Assembly (NCBI GenBank): GCA_026119855.1
Contig: JAOWBW010000485.1
Coordinates: 1,240,001-1,304,000 of the forward strand
Length of the DNA stretch: 64,000 nucleotides
Direction: 5' to 3'
Source: Campanula takesimana
Lineage: Eukaryota > Streptophyta > Magnoliopsida > Asterales > Campanulaceae
Positions 46,581 through 57,718 of the stretch are shown one piece after another. The notes beneath the pieces are model-generated. The model was not told where the DNA came from and did not search any database. It saw only the letters and a list, made by a program, of their open reading frames with translations. Position numbers and translations under genes: made by a program. Every line of letters starts with the position of its first letter. The stretch's first letter is position 1.

Positions 46581-47104
46581 TACTTTGGCGCGATCGGCAG
46601 GAACCCTGGCGATCCTGATTGCGTTTACCATTCCATCTTGGGATTATTTAGACGACGTAGCCTTCATTTTTCCCAATAACTTCATTGCTTACGAATGATT
46701 CGTTCTTCGTACAGGATAGTGCCCGTAGGTTTATTATCCCTAGCAGGAGTCCGATATCTCGTTTTATCCCCAGTAGATCTCCGAACTACGACCGGCTTGA
46801 TTCCTCAGAGGATACGTAGGAAACCTGAAAAGGTCCAGCCACCCGACCGACGCGGTCATCTCTCATCCCCAGCAGGTGCATTTTCCCCAGCAGAAGATGT
46901 TGCTCCCCACAAGTGGACAGTTATTCCAATTTCCCATCAGATTTGAACTACGTTTGGCTTGATTCCCCCGCGGATACGTAGGTCGCCTGCCAAGGTTCAG
47001 CCGTTCCCTTACTTTTCATCTGTTTTGAAACTCATGTTTCAGACGGATCCTTCTTTTTATCGTCGACCCCACATTGCCTTGCAAGAAGCGTCGCCGAGGG
47101 CTAC
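46581..47104 (+). other. LARD 3' internal end with two motif 1 hairpins
   Basis: Hairpin motif 1 copies lie at 46782-46820 and 46944-46982. The last bases before the 3' LTR are GAAGCGTCGCCGAGGGCTAC, not a canonical polypurine tract. Confidence 0.65.
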
Positions 47105-48211
47105 TGTTAGTACCCGACCTGAAAATGAGTTTATTAGGACTTTCCCAAAAATACAAGGACTTTATAGGAATTAGAAACCTTGCAAAGACTTGTCCCGGAT
47201 TCCCAAAATATCTCATTTATGGCAAAATCTATCAAAATAGGTAACAAATGGTTTCCTTAAAACCATGCAGAAACCCTAGCTTAAGAATCAAGTCAGCCTG
47301 CAACCTTGGCCACGCGGCCAACATTGCTGCGCGTCGACCTTGGCCACGCGGCCACTCTTGTCACCGGCTTCAACCATGGCCAGGCGGCCAACCTTGCGCT
47401 GGATGATCTGGACCGTCAGATCCTCCCCTCAGTTTACTATATAAACCAATTCCATTCCATTGGTTTAGGGTGGAATTTTGAGAGTTCTAAGATCCGAATT
47501 TGAGAGTTCTTAAACACAATTTTGCTCTCTAATTAGCATTCAAACCTCCAAGAAGATCAAGGTTTATTTCTTGCCAACATAGGTAAGTTTTCTAACTTAT
47601 TTCTTCACGTTCTTGCATTATTTCTAATGTAGATCTGTAATATTCGTGTTCTTGCATGTTTATTCATAGTTTCTTCATATGCTTCGCATGTTCATTCATA
47701 TGTTCATATATGTTCTTCATATGGTCATCGTGTTCATAGATTAAAACCTTATTTATGCTATATTTAGGGTTGCGATCTTCATGTTTGCATGTTATTTCAT
47801 AGCCGATGATGATCTAGGGTTCATCGACCCAAGGATGATCTAGGAACTACTTCTAAACCCTAATCTTTAGGTAATTCCCCCCTCATTATGCATGATCCCG
47901 ATTCTTCTGCCTATTCTAAATTCTCTCGAACTACGCTGACCTGAGCTTCTCACATTGAGAGGAACGTAGGCAATCTTCGGATCCGGTCTCAAACACTAAC
48001 ACACTACATACACCGCATCATGATAGAAAGACCGATCAATTCGGGCAATATGAGTGATAACGTTCAATATTCTTCTCTTGTTGTAATTTGACCCCCGAAC
48101 CCATTAAACATGATTTTTCTCAATGTTTTGGCTATAATTAAAACGGCGTGGCGACTCTCATAATTTTAATGTTACTATGAATATTCTCAAATTCAAACAC
48201 ACGTATTCACA
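47105..48211 (+). repeat. LARD 3' LTR
   Basis: 1107 bp, differing from the 5' LTR at about three sites (near 47637, 48051 and 48114). Motif 1 is at 47927-47972. It is followed by the right target duplication AAAGT. Confidence 0.95.
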
Positions 48212-48216
48212 AAAGT

Positions 48217-48505
48217 TCATTGTGAACTTAAGATGGTTCCTAGCATTGCTAATTCAATAGACTTTATTAGTGATAATAGTCGTGCTATTGATCAAGCAAA
48301 GGAACCAAGGGCACATCCTAAATCCAAACACATACTTAGGCGTTTTCTTATCGTTCGAGAAATCGTTGATAAGGGAGACGTAAATATATGCAAAGTACCA
48401 AGTAATGATAACGTTACGGACACGCTAAACAATGGGACTTCCACAAGCTAAACATGATGGTCATGTTAGGTCCATGGGTATTGGATACCTAGAGATTGTG
48501 CCTAG
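48217..48505 (+). pseudogene. Copia B RNase H remnant, second part
   Basis: Continuation of copia B RNase H beyond the LARD, aligning to copia A 7120-7418 with substitutions and small indels. A polypurine tract (AAGTGGGAGAT) follows immediately before the 3' LTR. Confidence 0.85.
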
Positions 48506-48519
48506 GGCAAGTGGGAGAT

Positions 48520-50001
48520 TGTTGGTGTTGGTGCCCTAGGCACGTTTGTTGAACGTTGTAAGTTATCATGATAATAAAGAGATAATAGGATTATTATTAT
48601 TATGGCTCATGTTTGCTTATAATAATCTCCGTCCCTAGAGCTTGTTAAGCACTAGTATAAAGGCTAATGATCATGGGATGATCATGTTAGATTTATGGGT
48701 ACTTGTTTGGAACAAGGTACTGGACATGACCCGCGGTATGAGATTTATGTCATGGTCGATGTCATATATATAATCTCATATTAGTTATGTCATTTGAGTC
48801 CTTAGACATGAAGTTATTATAGTCTTCCACTTGATGAACATTATGTTTGACATATTCAAACGCTGCCTTAACACGGTAGTTATAAAGGGTATGATTGGCA
48901 TGATTGGATTCACGTAGGGAAGAATAATAAGCTAAATGGATTTGTCCCTCTTCGGAGAGATGTCAAGCTTGGGCCCCTCGAAGGAATGATGTTGATGAAA
49001 TGTTTGGCCAAACTCAAATGGATTGATTGGATCAATGTCATTTGGATTATCAACATATTCGGAATCGAGAAAGTATTGAACAATACAAGTTGACTTGTTG
49101 ACCATGACTTGTGTTCAATGACATCGTGGACAAAGGGATTATGACATGTTCTAAAAGGAATGCGAACTTGTATCTAGTTATACTATTTGGGTAGGTATGA
49201 CGGTTTGCTAGAACCTAATCATATCTTATGGTTTCATGTTTGAACCCATTGCCAACTTAGTATAATCCTAGAGGGTCACACACAATAGAACGAATCTTTA
49301 AAAGGACTATATTGGAATTTTGGAAATTCTGGACATTCTGGGGAAGTGGGCGACCGCACAGTATGGACTGGGCGGCCGCACACTTAGCTCAATTTTGTAC
49401 CAGTTTTGTTTCAGATAGTTGTGCGACCGCACAGATGATTTTGGGCGGCCGCACAGTACTGTCGAGGACAGATTCCTAATTTGATTCGGAAAGGAATTTT
49501 GGACGGGTTTAGACACAAGTTTCCTATTTGGAATAGGTCTAACTTGTATATAAACATCAAAAATTCGGCCAAAACAGAACCTAAGCTTTTGTGCAAGTCT
49601 CCAAAGAGTTTGAGAGAGTTTATTTTGTTCTAAGAAATCCTAGATTGAAGAACAAAATTATACACAAAGAAAATTCCATATAGTTCATATTAATTATGAA
49701 AACGTGTTTCATAATTTGGTCTAGCAACCAAGATCAAGTGTTCTTGATATTCGTTCGTGGTGTGGATACCGCTAGAGGGTGAAACTTATCATCTTCTTAG
49801 TTCGTGATTCTTGCTTTGTTCGTGATCAAGATTTCAAGCCTCCATCGAATTCAAGGTTGCAAAATCAAAGGCATCAAGGGTTAGTATTCTAGTATTCATT
49901 ATGTTGTATTTGACTTAATCATATGAATGGATCTAATGGCTTTGGGTTTCATAAATTTTAAATGCTTAATTCCGCTGCGCATGTTACTACGAAACCCAAC
50001 A
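48520..50001 (+). repeat. Copia B 3' LTR
   Basis: 1482 bp with the same ends and motif series as 29175-30657. It joins LINE coding sequence directly at 50002. Confidence 0.95.
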
Positions 50002-53000
50002 TACCGTGGGTCATCATTGGAGATTTTTAACGACCTTTTATCTACTGAGGAGAAAAGGGTAGGGTTGACCATCCAAATTGGCTTTTTCGGGGTTTCAGGC
50101 AAGTGGTAGAGGATTGTGGGCTGACGGATATTCCTTTGGAGGGTTACCCATTTACTTGGGCTCGGGGTAGAGGCACTGATCATGCGGTGGAACAGCAGAT
50201 GGATAGAGCGATGGTGTCATCATCTTGGACTAACCTATTTCCTTCAGCTACTCTTACAAATCTGGTTGCTCCTTGCTCGGATCACTCTCCAATTTTAATG
50301 GAAACTTCCCCAGTAGGGATACAGTCACGGGTAAAATCTTTTAAGTTTGAAAATAAATGGTTGTTGGAGCCGGGGTTTCGAGAGATTGTGGAAACAAACT
50401 GGCCGAATGATATGACTACTCCGATCCAAGAAAAGTTACTGTCTCTGTCTACTTTTTATTCCAATGGGGTCGGGATTTGAATTCAATGTTCCTTCGGGAT
50501 AAATCACAATGTGAGAGGTGACTTCAAGCAGTAAGGTCTAGGATGGATATTCATGCAGTTGAGGAAGAACGTACATTACGGAAGAGATGGGCGGCTATTA
50601 TTCTCAAGGAGCAGGCGTTTTTGGAAACAGAGAGCAAAGTTACACTGGTGTCGTGATGGGGATCTCAATACACGGTTTTTCCATCAAACGGTGAATGCCC
50701 GGAAGAGGGTAAACAAGATTGTTACTTTGCAGACGAACGACGGATTATGGGTCACGGACCAAAGTGACTTATGTCGGATGGTGGGGGGACTATTTCAGCG
50801 AGATATTCCAGGCTCCTTCTTCTAGTGCTAGTCAGCCGTTTGTGGGACTGATTTCTCCGATGGTGCGGAGGGTGACAATGAGGATCTCACTAAGCCGTTT
50901 ACCCCGGAGGAATTTCATTCAGCTATCAAACATATGCATCCAGACAAGGCGCCAGGATCGGATGGTTTCAACCCGGGGTTCTATCAACGTTGCTGGGCGT
51001 TGGTTGGTAATGACATTTTCTGATCTTGTGTTTCTTGGTTAACTGATTTTTCTTTTCCATCTGACTTGGCAAATACGTCAATTGTCCTTATCCCTAAAGG
51101 AAGCAATCCTACCTCTGTTCGTGATTATCGACCCATCTCTCTTTGCAATGTTTTATATAAAATTTTGTCCAAGGTGTTATGCAACAGATTGCAGAGGGTC
51201 CTTCCAATGTTAGTGGACAAGGCTCAATCAGCCTTTGTGTCAGGAAGATGTATTCAAGACAACGTGGTTGTGGCTTTTGAAACTATACATGCTATGAAAC
51301 GTAAAGCTAGTGGCAATACATGCGATGTAGCATTGAAAATAGATATAAGTAAGGCCTATGATCGAGTGAGTTGGGACTACTTGGATATGATCCTGCGCTG
51401 TCTAGGTTTCTGTGATACCTGGGTAAGATGGATGATGCTTTGTGTTCGTTCTGTCCATTACTCGATTCTTGTGAATGGGATATGGTTGGTCCAATTGTTC
51501 CGGGTAGAGGATTGAGACAAGGGGATCCCCTTTCCCCTTATCTTTTTATATTATGTGCAGAGGGTCTAACTGCTCTTTTATGAGATGCTTGCCAACGTCA
51601 GGTGATCCATGGCAACCGTATTTGTAGAGGTGCACCTGTTGTATCTCATCTCATGTTTGCTGACGACTGCCTTCTTTTTTGCCGGGCTACTCCCTCGAAA
51701 TGTCATGCTCTTAAATCAATTCTCGCATATTATGAACAGATTTCGGGGTAAGCTATAAATTATGCAAAATCTGGGGTTTTCTTTAGTAGGAATGTTCCTA
51801 CGGATCTTCATCATGTTCTGACCTAAATATTCCCAGTAACTGGCTTCTTCACTTCTTCTCCATACTTGGGGCTTCCTTCTTTGATTGGCGGGAATAAGAA
51901 AGTCATATTCAAATATTTACGGGATCGGTTATGGAATAGACTACAATCGTGGCGGAATAAATCTCTATCGAAGGCGGTTAAATGTGTTTTACTAAAGAGT
52001 GTGGCCCAAGCAATACCAGCCTATTGTATGTCGACATTCCTCATTCCAGATTCATTATTAGACGAGTTGGATCAGATGATGAACTCTTTTTGGTGGGGAA
52101 ATAAGAAGGATGGTAGTAGGAGTATTAATTGGATGGCTTGGCGTAAACTTTGTGTTCGCAAGTCGATGGGAGGTTTAGGTTTTCGGAGTCTCCATCTTTT
52201 CAATGTCGCGATGCTAGGGAAGTGGGGGTGGCGTTTGTAAACTGACAACCACTCCTTGGTGTGCCAAGTTCTAAAAGCAAGATACTTCCCAAATGTCACA
52301 TTTTTTATCCGCCCGTCTCGGGAATAGCCCTAGCTATGTTTGGCGTGGAATTATGGAGGCACAAGATTTTGTGAAGTGTGGTCTTCGTTGGAGGGTAGGG
52401 GATGGCAGAACCATTCGGGTATTTTATGATCCATGGTTAAGAAGGGATTCAAACTTCTATATAAGCAACATGCATGATCCTCTTCTTTATAACTTGAGGG
52501 TATCCGATTTATTTAAAGAGAATTGCAGGCAATGGGATGAGGTAAGAATTAGAGGTCTTTTTGAGGAGGGGGAGGCTGAACAAATTCTGTCTATACCTCT
52601 TACTACACTAACAATGTCGACTCCTAATATGGCATTATTCTCCAACCGGGAAGTACACGGTCAAGAGTGCATACCACTTGGCGACTTCAATGACATTGGA
52701 TGCTCAAGAATTCACACCTGGTCCTTGGCATCAGTTATGGAGACTGAAGATTCCACCCAAAGTCCAGCATTTTATGTGGCGCCTTGCCCGGGGTTGTCTT
52801 CCATCTAGAGAACGATTGCTCTCCAAAGGTTTGGACATCATAGCAGCTTGTGGGTCATGTGGTCAACAAGAAGAGAATATGTTACATCTTCTCGGATCTT
52901 GCCCAGTTGCAACAGATACTTGGCAAAGTACCCCCTTAGCAGACACGGTTGCCCAGGCATCTATTTCTCTACTTCAGTGTCGGAATGGCTTTTGAATCTC

Positions 53001-53708
53001 ATGCACTTGGTTCCATCAGACGAGGTCTCAAGATTTGTTATGATTCTCTATGTGCTGTGGAAAGAGCGAAACGATCGCATTTGGAAACGGTCTATGAAAC
53101 CACCAGCCATGATTTTAAGAGGCGCTGAAAAAATGTTGGACGGATGGAAAGCGGCTCAGGAGGCTCGGTCAGGAACTTTGACGGGGGTAATCTCTAGGGG
53201 ATGCGGATGGTGGCATGCCCCGCGGAACGTCTATGTCAAAATTAACTCTGATGTATCTTTTGACACTCTCAATAGGTTGACAGGATATGGTCATGTTCTA
53301 AGAGATGATGAAGGTTCATTTTTGGCTGCCAAAGTTCATTACAGCCATGGCGCGTGTGGAAGAAGGAGAGGCATTGGGCCTATATCATTCCATGTCCTGG
53401 GCTGTTGATTTGGGGTTACAACAAGTGGAGTTTGAGATTGATTCAAAAATGGTGTATGATAAATTTCATTCTTCTGTTTTAGGCTACTCGGAACTAGATG
53501 TGATTATTGGTTTATGTAGGGGTTTTCTTAGAGATCACCCTTCTTTTGTTGTTCGTTGGGTAGATCGAAAAGCCAATTGTTTGGCGGATGTTATGTCTAG
53601 GGCGGCTTTTACTAATGCTAGCCCCACAACTTGGGTTGAGCTTCCCCCGTTTGTGGATAGCCAACTCCTTTTCGTTTTCGTTTGTTAATAAATCTGAAAA
53701 AAAAAAAC
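50002..53708 (+). pseudogene. L1-type LINE, 5'-truncated, multiple frameshifts and stops
   Basis: Remnant of the second ORF of a plant non-LTR retrotransposon. It begins inside the endonuclease (the PWVIIGDF-coding segment, immediately frameshifted) and continues through endonuclease end motifs (YPFTWARG, then SDHSPIL, to about 50310). Reverse transcriptase follows: IPKGSNPTSVRDYRPISLCN and DISKAYDRVSWDYL at 51080-51400, GDPLSPYLF near 51525 and MFADDC near 51655. A zf-RVT-like region lies around 52690-52960 and an RNase H-like domain around 53210-53690. Breaks include frameshifts near 50027 and 51505 and stops near 51581 and 51749. An A-run (53697-53708) marks the 3' end. ORF1 and the endonuclease start are missing at the copia B boundary. 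It is not functional. Confidence 0.9.
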
Positions 53709-54055
53709 GATGGTGTGTATTTTGAATCAAGAAACCGTTATTAAACTCCTAGAGACACGCTAGAGTTCACACTTTGGGTCAATTACTTGTTCCTTACTTT
53801 GTTTTCCTCACGCCATCTTGATATCATGGTGCAGTAAATGAAAATTGTTCAGATAAGATATATAGAGGGATGCCAATATCCCGTTTGAGGTTATACATCA
53901 GTGCTAGTTTGTTTATTTCCGTGTTACACTTAATGAAGTCACGAGCCTTACAAAAAAGGATCAAGACATTGTGAATGCGATGGTTATTTTAATCATATCC
54001 AAGTAACGATTGCAAAACCTGAGATGGTTGTTAGGAGTAGGGACCTGAGATGGTT
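53709..54055. other. Unassigned sequence between LINE and hAT MITE
   Basis: No gene or clear repeat, except that the last part contains two tandem copies of CCTGAGATGGTTGTTAGGAG plus TAGGGA, the second running into the MITE. Confidence 0.5.
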
Positions 54056-54063
54056 GTTAGGAG

Positions 54064-54945
54064 TAGGGATGACCAAAGCACGGTAACCGAACCGTTTCTC
54101 TTCCGGTTACGGTTACGGTTCGGAATCGCCGGTTCACGGTTCGGAACCTCCAGTCCGCAGTTTCTTTTTTATTTTTTTTAAATATAAAATAAATCTTTTA
54201 ACAGAAAAAACAATTATAATAATATTTTATTACCGATTTTTTTTTTACAAAAAGGTATAGAAAAAATGTTTAAAAAACTAAAGAGGTCCGTCCTTCTTTT
54301 CTTTTATATACTCCCTCCGTTTCATGAGAACTGAGACTAAAGGAAATGGCACAAGAACTAAGGAATACTAATAAAATAAGGAAAATGTGTGGTAGAAAAT
54401 GAAGAGAGAGAATTAGTGGGGGTAAATAGTAGTGTTGGTTGAATAAAATGAGTGGTGGAGAATGAAGAGAGAGAATGAGTGGTGGGGTTGGGTGAATATA
54501 AAATATTAAAAAGTTTGCCATTTTGGGCAGTCTCAATTGAGGTGAAACGGACGAAAAGGGAAATAAGTCTCAGTTTTCATGAAACGGAGGGAGTACTCAT
54601 CAAAATTTTATTATTTTTATTCACTGAATTTGACTAAAAGAATCACTCAAAACTCAACTTTTCTTGTCAATGTTTCGTTAGTAACTGTTAATTCTGATGA
54701 AACCGTTAGAAATCTAACGATTTTAACAGTTTTTGACGGTTTTGATAACGGTTCCGGTTCGTTCTAGGCGGTTCATGGCGGTTCGGAACCGCCGGTTCAC
54801 GGTTTTCAGAGGGGATGAACCGGAACGTGTTACAAACGGTTCCGGTTCACACGGTTCCAGTTTTCGTCAAGTTCAAGGCGGTTCCGAGCTTTTCGGCTCC
54901 GGTTCCGGTCCGTTTTGACGGTCCGGTTCGGTTTGGCCATCCCTA
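54064..54945. mobile_element. Non-autonomous hAT MITE
   Basis: 882 bp with terminal inverted repeats TAGGGATGACCAAA (left) and TAGGGATGGCCAAA (right, reverse-complemented). The ends are rich in ACGGTTCGG/CCGGTTCAC subterminal repeats. Flanking 8-bp duplications GTTAGGAG (54056-54063) and GTTGGGAG (54946-54953) differ at one base. There is no transposase. A Stowaway-like MITE is nested inside. Confidence 0.9.
54311..54593. mobile_element. Stowaway-type (Tc1/mariner) MITE nested in the hAT MITE
   Basis: 283 bp flanked by TA on both sides. The ends CTCCCTCCGTTTCATGA are inverted repeats, with the right end reading TCATGAAACGGAGGGAG. The CTCCCTCCGT end is characteristic of plant Stowaway/mariner MITEs. 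It is younger than the hAT MITE. Confidence 0.92.
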
Positions 54946-54953
54946 GTTGGGAG

Positions 54954-55533
54954 ACCCTCGTACTATCATGTTCCAAGTATGCATGATACATTTGTAGATT
55001 GAGGAAGACCGAGGCATAATGAAAAAATGAGCACGAATATGCACCAGTATAAGGGTAACTTGTTTCATAGCGTGATTGGGTCACAAATTCATGAGCTAAC
55101 TTTGATAAGAAAAAATCAGACTTGCTACTCAACATCACTTTTTTTCATTTGAGGAACTCATTTTTCACAGTTGACGCGACAACCTTGAGAAATATTTTTA
55201 TGATATTCGTTTCAGTGAAGACTTCCCTGATTGGAGTGAGAAAATTTGTTGAGGTTAAGAAAGATGACCTTTATCCATTAGTTTGTTTACTGGTAAAGTT
55301 GGGTATTAACTTTACCAATTGAGACTGCAACTATAGAGAGTATTTTTTTGCAATTAATGAAGCTTTTTTGAAGAGTAACCTTTGAATTATAATAAAATAA
55401 TGACGTACATAGAGAAGCCAATGTTTGATAGACATAATTCAACAATTTTAGCTCATAAAAAACTATAGTCTTCATCCTAATGTTAGATAATAGCTTAAAT
55501 GTCTCTTTTGTAACTAGTTTTATAGGTGCTTCT
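54954..55533. other. Unassigned AT-rich sequence
   Basis: No recognisable gene, repeat or element end. Only short open frames without motifs. Confidence 0.5.
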
Positions 55534-55818
55534 TATTGGAGCAATTATCTCACATAGGCAAACCAGCCAAGCATTGACTATATAAATATCGTAGGTCACT
55601 TCTCTCATTACCAATTGGTTTTGAGACGGAACCTCAGACTTTATCATAATATCAGAGTTGGTCCTCTGCACGTGCGAGCCCAAAAGTGGCCCACGTCACC
55701 CAATTATATGTCCACTCGTAAACCCATAAATTCGGCTACGCATGAGGGAGCGTGTTGGAGCAATTATCCCACATCGGGAAACTAGCCAAGCATTGACTAT
55801 ATAAAAATTGTGGACCAT
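55534..55818 (+). mobile_element. TRIM-like small LTR element remnant
   Basis: Two direct repeats of about 66 bp (55534-55599 and 55753-55818) share TTGGAGCAATTAT and AAGCATTGACTATATAA. The second begins TGTTGGAG after a purine-rich GCATGAGGGAGCG. A degraded primer-site-like ATATCAGAGTTGG lies near 55648. The arrangement fits a terminal-repeat retrotransposon in miniature with a truncated 3' LTR. It could also be part of a longer copia relic. Confidence 0.5.
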
Positions 55819-56482
55819 GTTAGAAATATTACAACAATATGAAGAAAACAGAATAAAAGTTACAACAGAATTAAAACTAAAACTGGAAATGGTCTTTGTT
55901 GGTCCCAAAGGGGCAGCAAGGGTATGAAAATGCTAGAGGAGGGTGAATAGCGTTTTAAAATTACTTTCAAACCATTTTGCAAATCAGTGGCTTATGCGCA
56001 CAGTTCTCAAATAAGCTAAGTATAGCGCGCAGAGATAGTATGAAATGCACAGCGGAAATTTAAAGCAGCAACTGCGCAGGGTATACTGCGCAGAAGGTAA
56101 AAACGCACGCGCTAAGTTTTGGCTAAAGAGTTTGTTAAAATGATTCTAAGGCAATAAGCAATAACAACCACAGCAGCAAAGATAGCAATCTGATAAGATC
56201 AAACAAAGCAGTAATTCAGAAATAAGTAAGCAGGAAACAAATAGCGAGAATAGTGAACAACCTATTTGGAGAGGTTCGATCGATTGAAGATCTACGTCCT
56301 CTACCAAGATGGTTAGTCCTGGATTTTCTAATGAGATTTATATTGATATGAGGAGCTTTTACAAGATTACAAAGAATCAAAACTCAAATCAAAATCTATT
56401 CTATGAAGAGCAAATCCTAGACTAAACCGGTGTTTCTCAAGAAGTGAGATCTAAATGATCGAAGCTTCAAGAGGTGTGTGTG
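55819..56482. other. Unassigned sequence
   Basis: AT-rich, with a GGAGGGTGAATAG phrase and GCGCAG-containing sequence (55990-56110). No gene or assigned element. Confidence 0.4.
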
Positions 56483-56777
56483 TGTCAGAAATTCTGGGTT
56501 CTATGAATCTATGAGATGAAGAGAGTTAAAACCAAGAATAGGGAGAAAGTATGGAGGAAAATAAATTCAGTTTATTTCCTTGTGATTTTCGGTACATACA
56601 TACAAAATATATACTAAGACTCTTGCTTGGAGACTAAGACTAAATCCCTACAAAATAGCTAAAAGATAATTCCTACCTATTTACATCTTTATCAAATAGG
56701 AAACTAAATAACTAAAGATACATACAAATAGGAAATAATATATTCTGAGATCTTCAAGGATCTCGGCTATCTCAACA
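56483..56777 (-). repeat. Copia C 3' LTR
   Basis: On the minus strand it starts TGTTGAGATAGC immediately after a purine tract and probably ends TGACA at 56483. The outer boundary is less certain because the flank is a GT-repeat. Confidence 0.6.
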
Positions 56778-56783
56778 CCCCCC

Positions 56784-57712
56784 TCAAGTTGGAGCGTGTA
56801 AGTCACAGACGCCCAACTTGCCTAGAAGATGGAGAAACTGTCGACTACCCAATGCCTTAGTAAGAAGATCAGCCAACTGTGAAGTCGTATGTACATAAGC
56901 AGTTGTGATGACACTTGACTGAACATCATTGCGAACAAGTTGACAGTCAACCTCAATATGTTTGGTTCGCTCGTGATGGACATGATTTTGGGCCATATGC
57001 AACGCGGATTGACTGTCACACAAAACAGTCATAGGAGCGGAATGGGAAATGCCGAATGCACCAAGCAAACTTCGAAGCCATTTCAATTCACACGTGGCAC
57101 TTGCCATAGAACGATATTCTGCCTCGGCCGATGATCGTGAAACAGTTGTTTGTTTCTTGGTTTTCCAAGAGTTTGGAGAGTGACCCAAGAAAACAAAATA
57201 AGCAGTAAGAGAGTGCCGAGTAAGAGGACAACTTGCTCAATCAGAATCACAATATGCTCGAAAATGAAAAGCAGAATCAGAGCCCAACAAAAGTCCTTGA
57301 CCTGGACGATTTTTCAGATACCGAACAACACGTAGATCGGCCGTCCAGTGAGCCCTCTTAGGCCGAGTCATGAATTGTGCAAGAGTATGCACACTGTAGG
57401 TCAACTCCGGGTGAGTAATAGTAAGATAGATAAGGCGGCCCACAAGTCGCCTATAAGCCTCAGGATCTCGTAAATCATCATCTTCAATCAAAGCTAAACG
57501 GTGATTCTGCTCAATAGGAGTAATGGCTGGACGTGCTCCAAGAAGACCAACCTCAGAAAGTATATCAAGCGCATACTTGCGCTGAGACAGAAAAATACCA
57601 TCCGGATGTGTCGCCACTTCAACCCCCAAAAAATACTTAAGACGCCCAAGGTCTTTCATATGAAAGCAACTACTAAGATAGTCCTTGAAGCGGCTAATGG
57701 CAACTGGATCAT
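56784..57712 (-). pseudogene. Copia C pol fragment (RT end and RNase H)
   Basis: The minus-strand frame begins just downstream of where the reverse transcriptase YVDD motif would lie (GNDP-type segment, 57712) and runs through LKYFLGVEVATHPDGIFLSQ. It continues to RNase H: FRAYCDSD, then an in-frame TGA near 57238 at a position usually tryptophan in copia elements, then QTTVSRSSAEAEYRSMA and ERTKHIEVDC, ending LHAPT at 56784. One nonsense change apart, the piece is well preserved. The catalytic YVDD block is on the far side of the gypsy insertion, outside the window. Confidence 0.9.
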
Positions 57713-57718
57713 TCCCAC

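Larger units (their letters stand above)
35583..48211 (+). mobile_element. Large non-autonomous Tat/Ogre-like retrotransposon (LARD)
   Basis: Two 1107-bp LTRs (35583-36689, 47105-48211) differ at about three positions by eye, so the insertion is recent. The internal 10.4 kb has a primer site, several long tandem arrays and one 226-aa gag-like frame, but no protease, reverse transcriptase or integrase. The primer site, LTR start, 3' terminal motif, two hairpin families and segment order match the minus-strand Tat/Ogre-like element at 12697-26211, so the two are relatives. Mobilisation would need enzymes from another element. Confidence 0.9.
29175..50001 (+). mobile_element. Ty1/copia element B, decayed coding region, nested LARD inside
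   Basis: The LTRs (29175-30657, 1483 bp; 48520-50001, 1482 bp) differ at only about 11 sites by eye. They flank a primer site, leader and a badly decayed gag-pol. B belongs to the same family group as copia A: the LTR start, leader and gag-pol order align throughout. A 12.6-kb LARD sits in its RNase H region. The five bases left of B (AGTCT) and right of it (TACCG) do not match, and the flanks are different sequences (PMD gene, LINE), so this is not a simple insertion with intact flanks. Confidence 0.92.
56483..57718 (-). mobile_element. Ty1/copia element C, 3' fragment
   Basis: On the minus strand this is the end of reverse transcriptase and RNase H, a purine-rich tract (ACTTGAGGGGGG) and a short LTR of about 295 bp (56777 down to 56483, TGTTGAGATAGCC to TCTGACA). 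The 5' part is cut off by the gypsy element at 57719 and should resume beyond the right window edge. This family is distinct from copia A and B. Confidence 0.8.
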
